Position numbers and translations under genes: made by a program | The notes under the pieces: model-generated | The model's input: the letters and a program-made list of their open reading frames with translations, nothing else | Database searches by the model: none | Told to the model about the DNA's origin: nothing | Part shown: piece by piece, positions 9,695 through 18,733 of the stretch | Position numbering within the stretch: the stretch's first letter is position 1 | How the letters are laid out: every line of letters begins with the position of its first letter | Assembly (NCBI RefSeq): GCF_041262565.1 | Contig: NZ_JBGCCJ010000001.1 | Coordinates: 3,534,001 to 3,598,000, forward strand | DNA from: Leifsonia sp. EB41 | GTDB lineage: Bacteria; Actinomycetota; Actinomycetes; Actinomycetales; Microbacteriaceae | Direction of reading: 5' to 3' | DNA length: 64,000 nucleotides

Positions 9695-9710
9695 TTAGTC
9701 ATGTAACTAA
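9695..9710. promoter_or_regulatory. putative GntR/YtrA operator
   Basis: TTAGT, six bases, ACTAA form a perfect inverted repeat in the 71-bp gap between the divergent GntR operon and amidase gene. The site is centred about 26 bp from the gntR start codon, where a repressor would block its promoter and possibly that of the amidase. Confidence 0.5.
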
Positions 9711-9747
9711 GTAAGCAACAATGCACGCATTTTGTCAAGGGAATAGC

Positions 9748-11181
9748 GTGGTCCCCGTGGAACTCCATGAGATGACGGCGCTGGCGTTGTGGCAGGAACT
9801 GCAGGCGGGACGGGTGTCGCCGCGGGAGCTGGCCTCCCACTACCTCGACCGCATTGAGTGGCTGAACCCGCAGCTCGGCGCGTTCGTCACCGTCACCCGC
9901 GAGCGCGCGCTGCAGCGGGCCGACGAGGTCGCGGAGCGGGTGCCGAAGACGGCGCCGCTGTGGGGCCTGCCGTCCGGAGACAAAGACCTCTGGATGCGCG
10001 CGGGCGTGCCGACGGGCTTCGGATCGCGGGTGATGGCGGGCTTCGTCCCCGATCGCTCCGACGAGATCGTGGAGACCCTGGACGCCGCGGGCGCTGTGAG
10101 CCTGGGCAAGACCAACGCGCCTGAGTTCGGCCTCCCCGCCTACACCGAGTCGCTCGCTGCGCCGCCCGCCCGCAACCCGTGGAATCCCGAGCTCGGCGCC
10201 GGCGGGTCGAGCGGAGGGGCGGCCGTCGCGGTGGCGAGCGGGATGCTGCCGTTCGCGCCCGGCTCCGACGGCGGAGGGTCGGTGCGCATCCCGGCCGCCG
10301 CGTGCGGGCTGGTCGGGCTCAAGCCGTCGCGGGGCCTGGTCCCGGCGGGGAGCGGCATCGACTCGCTCGCCGGGCTCGTCGTGGACGGGCCGCTGGCGCG
10401 CACCACGGCGGACGCGGCGCTGCTGCTCGACGGGATGATCGCCAAGGTCGGCGGCCGCATCGACCACCACTACGCGTTGCGGGCGCCCTACGACGACGAC
10501 GGACCCTTCCTCGGCACGGCGATCCGCGGGGAGGGGCGGTTCCAGCTCGGCGTGATGACGACCTCCGCGTGGGACGACGCCTACGACATCGTGGTCTCGC
10601 CGGAGGCCCGGTCGGCGCTCGACACGGCGGTCGACGCGTTCGCGGCGATGGGTCACGGCGTCGAGGAGACCGCGCTGGAGCCCGACCCGACCTACGCCCC
10701 TGCGTTCCGGACGATCTGGCAGGCGGGCGCCGCGCGCATCCCCGCCGAGGGGGAGGCGCTCGCCCTGCTGGAGCCGCTGACGGCCTGGCTCGTGCAGCGC
10801 GGCCGGAGCATCCTCGCCCGCGAGCTGAGCGAGGCGCTGAGCGCGCTGACCGCGTACGAGCGCTCGTTCATCCGGCAGCTCGCGTCGTTCGACGCCGTGC
10901 TGACGCCGGCGCTCGCGCTCACGCCGCGCCCGGTCGGCTGGTACGACCAGGAGGACGGCGAACGCAACTTCGAGCAGCAGGTGCTCTACACGCCGTTCAC
11001 CTCGATGCTGAATGTGACCGGCCTCCCCGCGATCGTCCTGCCCGTCGCGCAGACGGAGAACGGCCTCCCGATGGGCGTGCAGCTCATCGGCCGCCCAGGG
11101 GGAGAGCGCACCCTCCTCTCCCTGGCCGCCCAGCTCGAACGCCGCCTCCACTGGGACACCCGCCGCCCACCCCTCTGGTAA
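9748..11181 (+). CDS. amidase signature family hydrolase
   Basis: A cytoplasmic amide hydrolase of the amidase-signature fold, 477 residues from the GTG at 9748. That start has AAGGGA about seven bases upstream, whereas earlier in-frame starts have none. The Ser-Ser-Lys triad is visible: Lys in SGDKDLW, the cis-Ser in AGGSSGGAA and the nucleophile in GSDGGGSVRIPA. The C-terminal region ends with the usual NVTGLPAIVLP and PMGVQLIGRPGGE segments. The substrate is unknown. It is not GatA in context, because no gatB or gatC is nearby. Confidence 0.85.
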   Translation: MVPVELHEMTALALWQELQAGRVSPRELASHYLDRIEWLNPQLGAFVTVTRERALQRADEVAERVPKTAPLWGLPSGDKDLWMRAGVPTGFGSRVMAGFVPDRSDEIVETLDAAGAVSLGKTNAPEFGLPAYTESLAAPPARNPWNPELGAGGSSGGAAVAVASGMLPFAPGSDGGGSVRIPAAACGLVGLKPSRGLVPAGSGIDSLAGLVVDGPLARTTADAALLLDGMIAKVGGRIDHHYALRAPYDDDGPFLGTAIRGEGRFQLGVMTTSAWDDAYDIVVSPEARSALDTAVDAFAAMGHGVEETALEPDPTYAPAFRTIWQAGAARIPAEGEALALLEPLTAWLVQRGRSILARELSEALSALTAYERSFIRQLASFDAVLTPALALTPRPVGWYDQEDGERNFEQQVLYTPFTSMLNVTGLPAIVLPVAQTENGLPMGVQLIGRPGGERTLLSLAAQLERRLHWDTRRPPLW

Positions 11182-11199
11182 CCCCCCCCGCCTCTCGCA

Positions 11200-11290
11200 G
11201 CTAACGGAGGAGATCCGGCCACCCCCACCCCGAATCTCCTCCGCTGACTGTTGTACGCCCACATATCGCACCCGTTCTCCTCCGTTGTCG
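11200..11290. repeat. CTCCTCCGTTGGC-type short repeats (three copies)
   Basis: The 139-bp gap between the amidase and decarboxylase genes holds GCTAACGGAGGAGAT (11200-11214), its near-complement ATCTCCTCCGCTGAC (11234-11248) and a third copy TTCTCCTCCGTTGTCG (11275-11290). The first two can form a hairpin. The same motif recurs at 15258-15451. Confidence 0.6.
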
Positions 11291-11320
11291 ACGCCGGTTC
11301 GGGAGGGCTACCCTGCCCGT

Positions 11321-12691
11321 GTGGACTATGCGTTCCGCCCGGTGCTCGGCGAAGCCGCCGTGCTCGCGGGGCGATGGCTGGACGGCGTGCGCGACGGGAC
11401 CATCCCGCCGACCGCCGACGTCGAGGCGGTGAAGGATGCGCTGGGCCGGCGGCTGCCCGAACGCGGCCCGGCGGCCACCGAGGTGCTGCGGCAGCTCGCG
11501 GCAGCCGTCGAGCCTGGACTGATCCGGATGCACTCGCCACGCTTCCACGGCTGGGTGATCGGCGGCGCGCAGCCCGTCGCCCTCGGCGCCGACTGGCTGG
11601 TCGCGGCGTGGGACCAGAACACCGCCCTGCGCGCCGTCACCCCCGGCGTGATCGCGGCGGAGGAGCTCGCCGCCGAGTGGATGCTCGACCTGCTCGGCCT
11701 GCCCTCCGCGGCGGAGGTCGGCTACGTCACCGGGGCGACCGTCGCGAACCTCGTCGGCCTGATCTGCGGCCGCGACGAGACGTTGCGGCGCGCCGGCTGG
11801 GACGCGCGAGCGGACGGCCTGGCCGGAGGCCCGCGGGTGCGCCTGCTGGTCGGCGCCGAGCGCCACGGCTCGATCGACAGCGCCGCGATGCTCGCCGGCC
11901 TGGGCGCGGGACGCCCCGTCGCCGCCGACGACCAGGGGCGGATCCGTGTCGACGCGCTGCGGGAGGCGCTCGCCGAGGGCGACGGCCCGGCGGTCGTCTG
12001 CCTCCAGGCGGGCAACGTCCACTCCGGCGCGTTCGACCCGCTGGCCGACGCCATCGAGGTCGCGCACGAGGCGGGCGCGTGGGTCCACGTCGACGGCGCG
12101 TTCGGGCTGTGGGCCGCGGCGGCGCCGGGCCTCCGTCACCTCACCGACGGGATGGCGACCGCCGACTCCTGGGCGACCGACGCGCACAAGACGCTCAACG
12201 TCCCGTACGACAGCGGCGTCGCGATCGTCGCTCACCCGGAGGCGCTGCACGCCTCGATGGCCCAGCACGCGGCCTACCTCGCGGCGATGTCCGGCGCGTC
12301 CGATCCCGAAGACCGGGTTCCGGAACTCAGCCGCCGGGCACGCGGAGTGCCGGTGTACGCGACGCTGGCCCAGCTCGGCCGGGAGGGTGTCGCCGACCTC
12401 GTCCAGGGCCTCGCCGACGCGGCCACGACGATCGCCGAGGGCCTCGCGACCATCCCGGGCGCGCGTGTGCTCAACGACGTCGTCTATACGCAGGTCTGCG
12501 CCGCGTTCGGCGACGACGACCGCACCCGCCGGGTGGGGGAAGCGCTGCGGCAGGGCGGCGTCGCGCTCGCGTCGCCGTCCGAGTGGCACGGGAGGGCGGT
12601 GCTGCGGTTCTCGGTCAGCAACTGGCTCACCGACCGTGTGGAGGCCGGACGCACGCTGGACGCGGTGCGGGAGGCTGCGGCGAGCGTCTAG
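11321..12691 (+). CDS. pyridoxal-dependent decarboxylase (group II / DDC-like)
   Basis: A fold-type I PLP enzyme of 456 residues. It has the substrate-loop region MHSPRFHGWVIGG, the cofactor-stacking histidine in ERHGSID, the aspartate in VHVDGAFG and the Schiff-base lysine in TDAHKTLNVPYDSG. These match aromatic-L-amino-acid/glutamate-type decarboxylases; the substrate cannot be fixed. The GTG at 11321 is preceded by GGGAGGG; a TTG upstream at 11285 is in frame but lies within repeat sequence. Confidence 0.82.
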   Translation: MDYAFRPVLGEAAVLAGRWLDGVRDGTIPPTADVEAVKDALGRRLPERGPAATEVLRQLAAAVEPGLIRMHSPRFHGWVIGGAQPVALGADWLVAAWDQNTALRAVTPGVIAAEELAAEWMLDLLGLPSAAEVGYVTGATVANLVGLICGRDETLRRAGWDARADGLAGGPRVRLLVGAERHGSIDSAAMLAGLGAGRPVAADDQGRIRVDALREALAEGDGPAVVCLQAGNVHSGAFDPLADAIEVAHEAGAWVHVDGAFGLWAAAAPGLRHLTDGMATADSWATDAHKTLNVPYDSGVAIVAHPEALHASMAQHAAYLAAMSGASDPEDRVPELSRRARGVPVYATLAQLGREGVADLVQGLADAATTIAEGLATIPGARVLNDVVYTQVCAAFGDDDRTRRVGEALRQGGVALASPSEWHGRAVLRFSVSNWLTDRVEAGRTLDAVREAAASV

Positions 12692-12697
12692 AGCCGC

Positions 12698-14503
12698 CTA
12701 CCGCCCCGCCGCGTACCCCTGCATCCCGCGCGGGTTCGCCGCCGCGCTCAGCACGCCCGTCTCCGGGTCGCGCCCGACCGACGACAGCCGACCGAGCGTC
12801 CACGCGCCGGCCCGTGTCACGACGTGCCCGCGCGCCTCCAGCCCGGCGATGACCTCCTCGCCGAGCCGCGACTCCACGACCGCGCCGGCCGGCACCCAGG
12901 TGCGCGGCCAGAACGACTCCGCCAGCGACGTGGTGTGCAGCGCGGGCGCGTCGATCGCCTGCTGGGGCGTGTAGCCGCCGACCAGCGTGCGCAGCAGATA
13001 CAGCAGCTGCCACTGGTCCTGCTGGTCGCCGCCGGGCGAGCCGAGCGCGGTCACCGGGACGCCGTCGCGCAGCACCAGGGTCGGGGTGAGCGTCGTCCGC
13101 GGTCGCTTCCCAGGCTGCAGAGTGGCGGCCGAGCCCTCCTCCAGCCAGGTCATCTGCAGGCGGGTGCCGAGGCAGAAGCCGAGCGCCGGGATGGTCGGCG
13201 ACGACTGCAGCCAGCCGCCGGACGGCGTCGCCGAGACGATGTTGCCCGAGCGGTCGACGACGTCGATGTGGCAGGTGTCGCCGCGGGTGGTCCCGTCGCG
13301 CGCGACGGTCGGCTCGCCGACGCCGGCGATGGCCTCCGCCAGCGGCGGCTCGTACGCGGTGCGCAGCGGCGGGAGGAACGGCTCGGCGCCGGCCACGCGG
13401 CCGGGCCGGAATTCGGCGGAGGCCTGATCTCCGATCAGGGCGCGGCGCGCGGCGATGTAGTCGGGCGCCAGCAGCTCCGCCACGGGCACGCGCGCGTCGC
13501 CGAAGTAGGCGTCGCGGTCGGCGTAGGCGAGCTTCTGCGCCTCCAGGATCGTGTGCGCGCCCAGCTCCGTGGAGGGGTCGAGGCGCTCGTCGTCGAAGCC
13601 GTCGAGGATGGCCAGCGTCTCCAGCAGGGCGGGGCCCTGGCCCCACGCGCCGGTCTTCGCGATCGTGTGGCCGCGGAACTCCAGCGTCGTCGCCGGCTCG
13701 TACGCGGCGCGGAACCCGGCGAAGTCGGACTCCGCGATCACGCCCGCGTGGTCGGTGCCGGGGGAGTGCCGGTGCGGGATGCGCGCGAACGCGGACGCCT
13801 CCCGCGCGACCAGGCCGGTCGCCCACTCGGTGCGGGCGGCCTCCACCCGCTCCTCGCGGGTCGCGGCGTCGTCGCCGGCCGCGATCAGCCCGCGCAGGAC
13901 GCGCGCGTACGCCGGGTTGCGGATCAGCTCGCCGGCCTCGGGGACTCGCCCGCCCGGCATCCAGTGCTCGGCCGACGAGGGCCAGTGCTCGGCGAACAGC
14001 CCGGACACGGTGCGGATCGTCGTGCACACCCGCTCCAGCACGGGATGGCCGTCCTCGGCGTAGCCGATCGCGAAGGCGAGGACGTCCGCCAGCTCCCAGG
14101 TGCCGTGGTCCTTCAGCAGCAGCAGCCAGGCGTCGACCGCGCCGGGAACCGCCGCCGCGAGGGCGCCGGCGCCGGGGACGAGCTCCAGCCCCTCGGCCAG
14201 GTAGTGCTCGCGCGTCGCGCCCATCGGCGCGGGACCCTGTCCGGCGAGCACGACCGGGGTCGGGTCCTCCGCCGTGGCGAACAGCGCGACCAGGTCGCCG
14301 CCCGGCCCGTTGAGGTGCGGCTCCACGACGTGCAGCACGAACGCGCCGGCGACCGCGGCGTCGAACGCGTTGCCGCCGCGCTCCAGGACGGCCTGTGCGC
14401 TCGCCGTCGCCAGCCAGTGCGTCGAGGCGGACATGCCGAACGTGCCGGTCAGGGTCGGGCGGGAGGTGACGGCGGGGGGAGGCGTGAACGTCATGGACTC
14501 CAT
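12698..14503 (-). CDS. ggt: gamma-glutamyltransferase family protein
   Basis: A 601-residue Ntn-hydrolase of the gamma-glutamyltranspeptidase family. The large-subunit start GMSASTHWLATASAQAVLERGGNAFDAA is followed by NGPGGDLVALF. The autocleavage nucleophile is Thr in the motif GDTCHIDVVD, and the small subunit carries SATPSGGWLQ and the GSPGGD loop. No signal peptide is seen, so it probably acts in the cytosol, like the bacterial GGT relatives in amino-acid or oxamate metabolism. Starts at 14503 or 14494 are both possible; it is divergent from the YoaK-type gene. Confidence 0.85.
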   Translation of the reverse strand: MESMTFTPPPAVTSRPTLTGTFGMSASTHWLATASAQAVLERGGNAFDAAVAGAFVLHVVEPHLNGPGGDLVALFATAEDPTPVVLAGQGPAPMGATREHYLAEGLELVPGAGALAAAVPGAVDAWLLLLKDHGTWELADVLAFAIGYAEDGHPVLERVCTTIRTVSGLFAEHWPSSAEHWMPGGRVPEAGELIRNPAYARVLRGLIAAGDDAATREERVEAARTEWATGLVAREASAFARIPHRHSPGTDHAGVIAESDFAGFRAAYEPATTLEFRGHTIAKTGAWGQGPALLETLAILDGFDDERLDPSTELGAHTILEAQKLAYADRDAYFGDARVPVAELLAPDYIAARRALIGDQASAEFRPGRVAGAEPFLPPLRTAYEPPLAEAIAGVGEPTVARDGTTRGDTCHIDVVDRSGNIVSATPSGGWLQSSPTIPALGFCLGTRLQMTWLEEGSAATLQPGKRPRTTLTPTLVLRDGVPVTALGSPGGDQQDQWQLLYLLRTLVGGYTPQQAIDAPALHTTSLAESFWPRTWVPAGAVVESRLGEEVIAGLEARGHVVTRAGAWTLGRLSSVGRDPETGVLSAAANPRGMQGYAAGR

Positions 14504-14549
14504 CCTGCACCGCCGCCTGCGCGAACCGTCTCGAATAGGGTGGACCTCC

Positions 14550-15254
14550 GTGTCCGTCACTCACCGCCTGGGCCGCGCCGACGCCGATCGGCTGCACCTC
14601 GCCCTCATGCTCGCCCTCACGTTCTCGACCGGCGTCGTCGACGCCACCGGCTACCTCGGCCTCGACCGGGTCTTCACCGGCAACATGACCGGCAACGTCG
14701 TGCTGCTCGGGATGGCGCTGACCGGGACCACGAACCTCCCCATCCTCCGGCCGCTGCTGGCTCTGGGCGCGTTCCTCGCGGGCGCCGTGGTCGGCAGCAG
14801 GCTCGTGCGCCGCGACGACGGCTGGTCAGGACGGGTGACGGCGACGCTGTGGGTGATCGCCGGCCTGCTGACCGCCATCGCCGTGCTGCTGGCGTTCGCG
14901 CTGCACCTCGACCCGGAGCTCGTGGGCACCATCGCCACCTCGGCGCTGGGCTTCGCGATGGGGATGCAGGCCGCGCTCGCCCGCCGCGTCAAGGTGGCCG
15001 ACGTCACCACCGTGGTCGTGACCTCCACGCTGACCGGCCTCGCCGCCGACAGCCGCCTCGCCGGCGGGAACGGCTCGCTCTGGGTGCGGCGCGCTCTTGC
15101 CGTGCTGTTGATCACCGCGGGGGCGGCTGCGGGCGCGCTCGCTTTGCTCGTGCACGTGTCGCTGGGCGTCCTGCTCTCGGCCGCGATCACGATCGCGGTC
15201 GCGTCCCTCGGCCACACCGGCCACCGCGCCCGCACCGCGGCCGACGCAGCCTGA
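14550..15254 (+). CDS. YoaK/DUF1275 family membrane protein
   Basis: A 234-residue protein with about six membrane helices. The first carries the family motif TGVVDATGYLGLDRVFTGNMTGN, and a later loop has MGMQAALARRVKVADVTTVVVTSTLT, both typical of DUF1275. The function is unknown; proposals include small-molecule transport. The GTG at 14550 begins just inside the divergent promoter region shared with ggt. The gene is followed by a cluster of short repeats. Confidence 0.85.
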   Translation: MSVTHRLGRADADRLHLALMLALTFSTGVVDATGYLGLDRVFTGNMTGNVVLLGMALTGTTNLPILRPLLALGAFLAGAVVGSRLVRRDDGWSGRVTATLWVIAGLLTAIAVLLAFALHLDPELVGTIATSALGFAMGMQAALARRVKVADVTTVVVTSTLTGLAADSRLAGGNGSLWVRRALAVLLITAGAAAGALALLVHVSLGVLLSAAITIAVASLGHTGHRARTAADAA

Positions 15255-15257
15255 GCA

Positions 15258-15451
15258 GCCAACGGAGGACTCCAGGCGCACCACGCCGCGCCATGTCGGC
15301 CTCCGGAGGACTTCGGCCCGCCTCCGCCCCGAAACTCCTCCGTTGGCAGTGCGCCGGCGGTTGGTAGCGGAGGAGTCGCGGCGGGATGGGGCGGGATGTC
15401 CTCCGTTGGCAGGCATTGGCGGCGTTCGGGAGGGGGATCTCCTCCGTTGGC
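15258..15451. repeat. cluster of TCCTCCGTTGGC repeats in both orientations
   Basis: Between two convergent genes this 210-bp gap contains GCCAACGGAGGA (15258-15269), CTCCTCCGTTGGC (15335-15347), TCCTCCGTTGGC (15399-15410), CTCCTCCGTTGGC (15439-15451) and a partial copy at 15365-15375. The first, inverted copy can pair with any of the later ones, giving alternative hairpins that may end transcription from either side. Confidence 0.65.
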
Positions 15452-15464
15452 GTCGCGGCGCGCG

Positions 15465-15797
15465 TCAGTCCAGGAGGCGGCGGAGGGACACCGGGGCCCG
15501 GTTGCGCCACGCGTCGGTGACCAGCTCGCGCAGCAGGCCCGGCTCGATGTCGGAGAAGTCGACGTGCGCGGAGGACAGCCGGCCTGCGTACCACTGCTCG
15601 GAGCAGTGCTCCGGCCAGGCGGCCGCGGCCTCCCGGATGCCGGCCTCGCCGAGCATCAGGTTGACCGTCAGGGTCTCCGGGTCCAGCATCGTGGCGAACC
15701 GCTGGCCGCGGACGCGGAACGCCGGGAGGCCGCCGTGCTCGTACTCCTCGACCTCCGGGAGGCCCAGAGCCAGCGCGTGCACGGCGGCGGCGTCCAT
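15465..15797 (-). CDS. MmcQ/YjbR family protein
   Basis: A 110-residue protein matching the MmcQ/YjbR (CyaY-like fold) family: an early helix LGLPEVEEYEHGGLPAFRVRGQRFATM, a core NLMLGEAGIREAAA and the final WYAGRLSSAHVDFSDIEPGLLRELVTDAWR. Members bind DNA or act as small accessory proteins, with no established role. The ATG is separated from the DUF1844 stop by one base of overlap, so both genes form a short operon on the minus strand. Confidence 0.82.
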   Translation of the reverse strand: MDAAAVHALALGLPEVEEYEHGGLPAFRVRGQRFATMLDPETLTVNLMLGEAGIREAAAAWPEHCSEQWYAGRLSSAHVDFSDIEPGLLRELVTDAWRNRAPVSLRRLLD

Positions 15798-16171
15798 CAG
15801 TTCACCGGGCCGGTGTACTTCTCGCCGGGCCCCTTCCCGATCTCGTCCGGGAACGGCGACGCCTCGCGGAACGCCAGCTGCAGCGAGCGGAGGCCGTCGC
15901 GCAGGCTGCGCGCGTGCTGGTCGCCGAGGTGCGCGGCGCTCGCCGTCACCAGGCCGGCGAGGGCGTCGATCAGCTTGCGGGCCTCGTCCAGGTCGGTCTG
16001 GTGCTCCGGGTCGTCCGCCAGCCCGACCTTCACCGCGGCGGCGCTCATCAGGTGCACGGCGGTGGTCGTGATGACCTCCACCGCGGGGACCTCGGCGATG
16101 TCGCGCGTGGCGTCGGCGAGGGCCTCGTCCTCGTGCAGATGACCGTCTTGGATGGGGGATGTGTCGCTCAC
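15797..16171 (-). CDS. DUF1844 family protein
   Basis: A 124-residue acidic, helical protein with the DUF1844 core (VPAVEVITTTAVHLMSAAAVKVGL, then DEARKLIDALAGLVTA). In actinobacteria this gene commonly lies divergent from infC, as here. Its function is unknown. The GTG start at 16169-16171 has AGAGGAAA a few bases upstream. Confidence 0.85.
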   Translation of the reverse strand: MSDTSPIQDGHLHEDEALADATRDIAEVPAVEVITTTAVHLMSAAAVKVGLADDPEHQTDLDEARKLIDALAGLVTASAAHLGDQHARSLRDGLRSLQLAFREASPFPDEIGKGPGEKYTGPVN

Positions 16172-16184
16172 TGCTTTCCTCTGT

Positions 16185-16360
16185 TAGAATCGTTCGGGCT
16201 CCGGGGCATCTGCCTCGGGACGAAAGTGGAGATTCCTCCCACCCGCGCTTGACCGCTTTACAGGTTACCGGGTCGTTGCACTCCGCCGACGTGCGTCAGC
16301 ACGGAGGTAGCCAGGGTGCTGCACCAGCCCCGCGACGTTGTCGTGGGGCTGCGCTGGTGC
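16185..16360 (+). promoter_or_regulatory. infC promoter and structured 5' leader
   Basis: TAGAAT at 16185-16190 is a good -10 box; no convincing -35 is seen. The roughly 240-nt leader that follows folds strongly: CTCCG (16281-16285) with CGGAG (16302-16306) around GTGC/GCAC, and a long hairpin with outer arms GCACCAG (16321-16327) and CTGGTGC (16354-16360) plus nine inner pairs, closed by a three-base loop. A leader of this size before infC-rpmI-rplT usually carries L20 or IF3 feedback; this fold does not match a class I can name. Confidence 0.5.
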
Positions 16361-16436
16361 GTGGAATCCTCACTTTCTCCGAACCGTCCCCGCGACGGCC
16401 GAGCACTCGAAGCATCGCTCATCAGAGGAGACTGAC

Positions 16437-17092
<656 letters not shown>

Positions 17093-17093
<1 letters not shown>

Positions 17094-17287
17094 TGCCCAA
17101 GCAGAAGTCCCACTCCGGCGCCAAGAAGCGCTTCAAGATCACCGGCAGCGGCAAGGTCATGAAGCAGCAGGCCGGTATGCGCCACAACCTGGAGCTCAAG
17201 TCCAGCCGCCGCACCCGCCGGCTGAACCAGGACCAGGTCGTCCCCGTGGTGGATGCCAAGGTCATCCGCCGGATGATCGGCAAGTAG
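17093..17287 (+). CDS. rpmI: 50S ribosomal protein L35
   Basis: A 64-residue basic protein beginning [20 protein letters not shown], the L35 signature, and ending VIRRMIGK. The ATG shares one base with the infC stop, so it is translationally coupled in the infC-rpmI-rplT operon. Confidence 0.97.
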
Positions 17288-17324
17288 AGCTCCTCCCCGA
17301 CACGCACGTAAGGAAAATCGACTA

Positions 17325-17711
17325 ATGGCAAGAGTGAAGAGGGCTGTCAACGCCCACAAGAAGCGTCGGGTCATCCTCGAGCGCGCCGAGGGCTACCGCG
17401 GTCAGCGGTCGCGCCTCTACCGCAAGGCGAAGGAGCAGGTCACCCACTCGCTCGTCTACGCGTACCGTGACCGCCGCCAGAAGAAGGGCGACTTCCGCCG
17501 CCTCTGGATCCAGCGGATCAACGCGGCGAGCCGCGCGAACGGCCTCACCTACAACCGCCTCATCCAGGGCCTGGGCCTGGCGGGCGTCGAGGTCGACCGC
17601 CGCATCCTCGCCGAGCTGGCCGTGAACGAGCCCGCGACCTTCGCCGCGCTCGTCGAGACCGCGAAGAAGGCCCTCCCGGCCGACACCTCGGCCCCGAAGG
17701 CCGCCGCGTAA
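17325..17711 (+). CDS. rplT: 50S ribosomal protein L20
   Basis: A 128-residue protein with the L20 pattern [14 protein letters not shown] at the start, [18 protein letters not shown] and [13 protein letters not shown]20 nucleates early 50S assembly. The ATG has AAGGAAA upstream. The C-terminal tail ([11 protein letters not shown]) is a lineage extension. A strong hairpin follows the stop. Confidence 0.97.
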   Translation: MARVKRAVNAHKKRRVILERAEGYRGQRSRLYRKAKEQVTHSLVYAYRDRRQKKGDFRRLWIQRINAASRANGLTYNRLIQGLGLAGVEVDRRILAELAVNEPATFAALVETAKKALPADTSAPKAAA

Positions 17712-17728
17712 GCAGCGCACCCCGTACG

Positions 17729-17763
17729 AACGGCCCGGCCGACCTCGCGTCGACCGGGCCGTT
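17729..17763 (+). terminator. terminator hairpin after rplT
   Basis: AACGGCCCGG (17729-17738) and CCGGGCCGTT (17754-17763) form a perfect ten-base stem, with CGAC/GTCG extending it inside. It ends in GTTCTGC, not a run of T, which is usual for high-GC actinobacterial terminators. Confidence 0.75.
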
Positions 17764-17782
17764 CTGCGTCCCCGCGAACCCG

Positions 17783-17841
17783 CGAGGGGCACGTCGTTGT
17801 CACTTCTCGGCCCGAAAAGTGACAACAACGTGCCCCTCGGC
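17783..17841. repeat. long inverted repeat, GAGGGGCACGT family (copy 1)
   Basis: Arms of about 28 bases: CGAGGGGCACGTCGTTGTC starts the left one and GACAACAACGTGCCCCTCG ends the right one, with a very short loop. Two mismatches break the stem. The same element, with the same C-for-T mismatch in the left arm, recurs at 31561-31622. It lies between the rplT terminator and the next gene. Confidence 0.75.
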
Positions 17842-17882
17842 GGTGACTGCGGTGAGGCGCAGCACGCCGATAGGCTGTGCGC

Positions 17883-18686
17883 ATGCTTGACAACCCGCGC
17901 TCTCCGCGCGTCCGCGCCGTTGCGAAGCTGGCGAAGCGTCCCGCCCGTGCCGAGACCGGGCTCTTCCTCCTCGAAGGTCCACAGGCCGTCTCCGAGGCAC
18001 TCACCTACCGCCCCGAGCTGGTCGTCGAGCTGTACGCGACTCCGACCGCGCTTGAGCGTTACCAGGACATCGCGCAGACCGCGGTGGAGGCCGGCGTCGA
18101 CGTCGAGTTCGTCACCGAGCACGTCCTCGACACGATGGCCGACACCGTCACTCCGCAAGGCTTCGTCGCCGTGTGCCGGCAGTTCCCGACCTCCGTCCGC
18201 GACATCTTCGCCGACGAACCGCGGCTGGTGGCGATCCTGGAGGAGGTGCGCGACCCCGGCAACGCGGGCACGATCATCCGCGCCGCCGACTCCGCCGGCG
18301 CCGACGCCGTCGTGCTGACCGGCCGCACCGTCGACCTCTACAACCCCAAGGTGGTCCGCTCCACGACGGGGTCGCTGTTCCACGTCCCTGTCGCGGTCGG
18401 CGCCGACCTCGCGGACGTCGTCGGGCGCGCGCACAGCGCCGGCCTGCAGGTCCTCGCCGCGGACATCAAGGGGGAGGACCTCCTCGCCGCTCGCCAGGAG
18501 GGCCAGCTCGCCCGGCCGACCGCGTGGGTGTTCGGCAACGAGGCCCACGGGCTCGCCGACGACCTCCTGGGGCTGGTGGACCGGGTGGTGACCGTGCCGA
18601 TCTACGGCAAGGCCGAGTCGATGAACCTCGCGACGGCGGCGTCGGTGTGCCTCTACGAGTCCGCTTTCGCACAGCGCTCCGAGTGA
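17883..18686 (+). CDS. TrmH/SpoU family RNA 2'-O-methyltransferase
   Basis: A 267-residue protein: N-terminal substrate-binding domain (VRAVAKLAKRPARAETGLFLLEGPQ), then a SPOUT knot domain with motif 1 EEVRDPGNAGTIIRAADSAG, motif 2 WVFGNEAHGL and motif 3 IPIYGKAESMNLATAASVCLYE (VPIYGK here). The fold methylates ribose in rRNA or tRNA with SAM; RlmB- or TsnR-like targets cannot be separated by eye. ATG at 17883 is preferred to a GTG two codons earlier. Confidence 0.85.
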   Translation: MLDNPRSPRVRAVAKLAKRPARAETGLFLLEGPQAVSEALTYRPELVVELYATPTALERYQDIAQTAVEAGVDVEFVTEHVLDTMADTVTPQGFVAVCRQFPTSVRDIFADEPRLVAILEEVRDPGNAGTIIRAADSAGADAVVLTGRTVDLYNPKVVRSTTGSLFHVPVAVGADLADVVGRAHSAGLQVLAADIKGEDLLAARQEGQLARPTAWVFGNEAHGLADDLLGLVDRVVTVPIYGKAESMNLATAASVCLYESAFAQRSE

Positions 18687-18695
18687 TCGATAAGC

Positions 18696-18731
18696 CTTGC
18701 GTTATATAACGCAAGCTTGATAGATTGTGCC
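18696..18731 (+). promoter_or_regulatory. arsR operator and overlapping promoter
   Basis: CTTGCGTTATATAACGCAAG (18696-18715) is a perfect 20-bp palindrome of the size ArsR dimers bind. TTGCGT within it could serve as -35, with TAGATT 18 bases downstream (18721-18726) as -10, so bound repressor would block the promoter. The spacing to the ATG at 18734 implies a leaderless or nearly leaderless mRNA. Confidence 0.7.
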
Positions 18732-18733
18732 GC

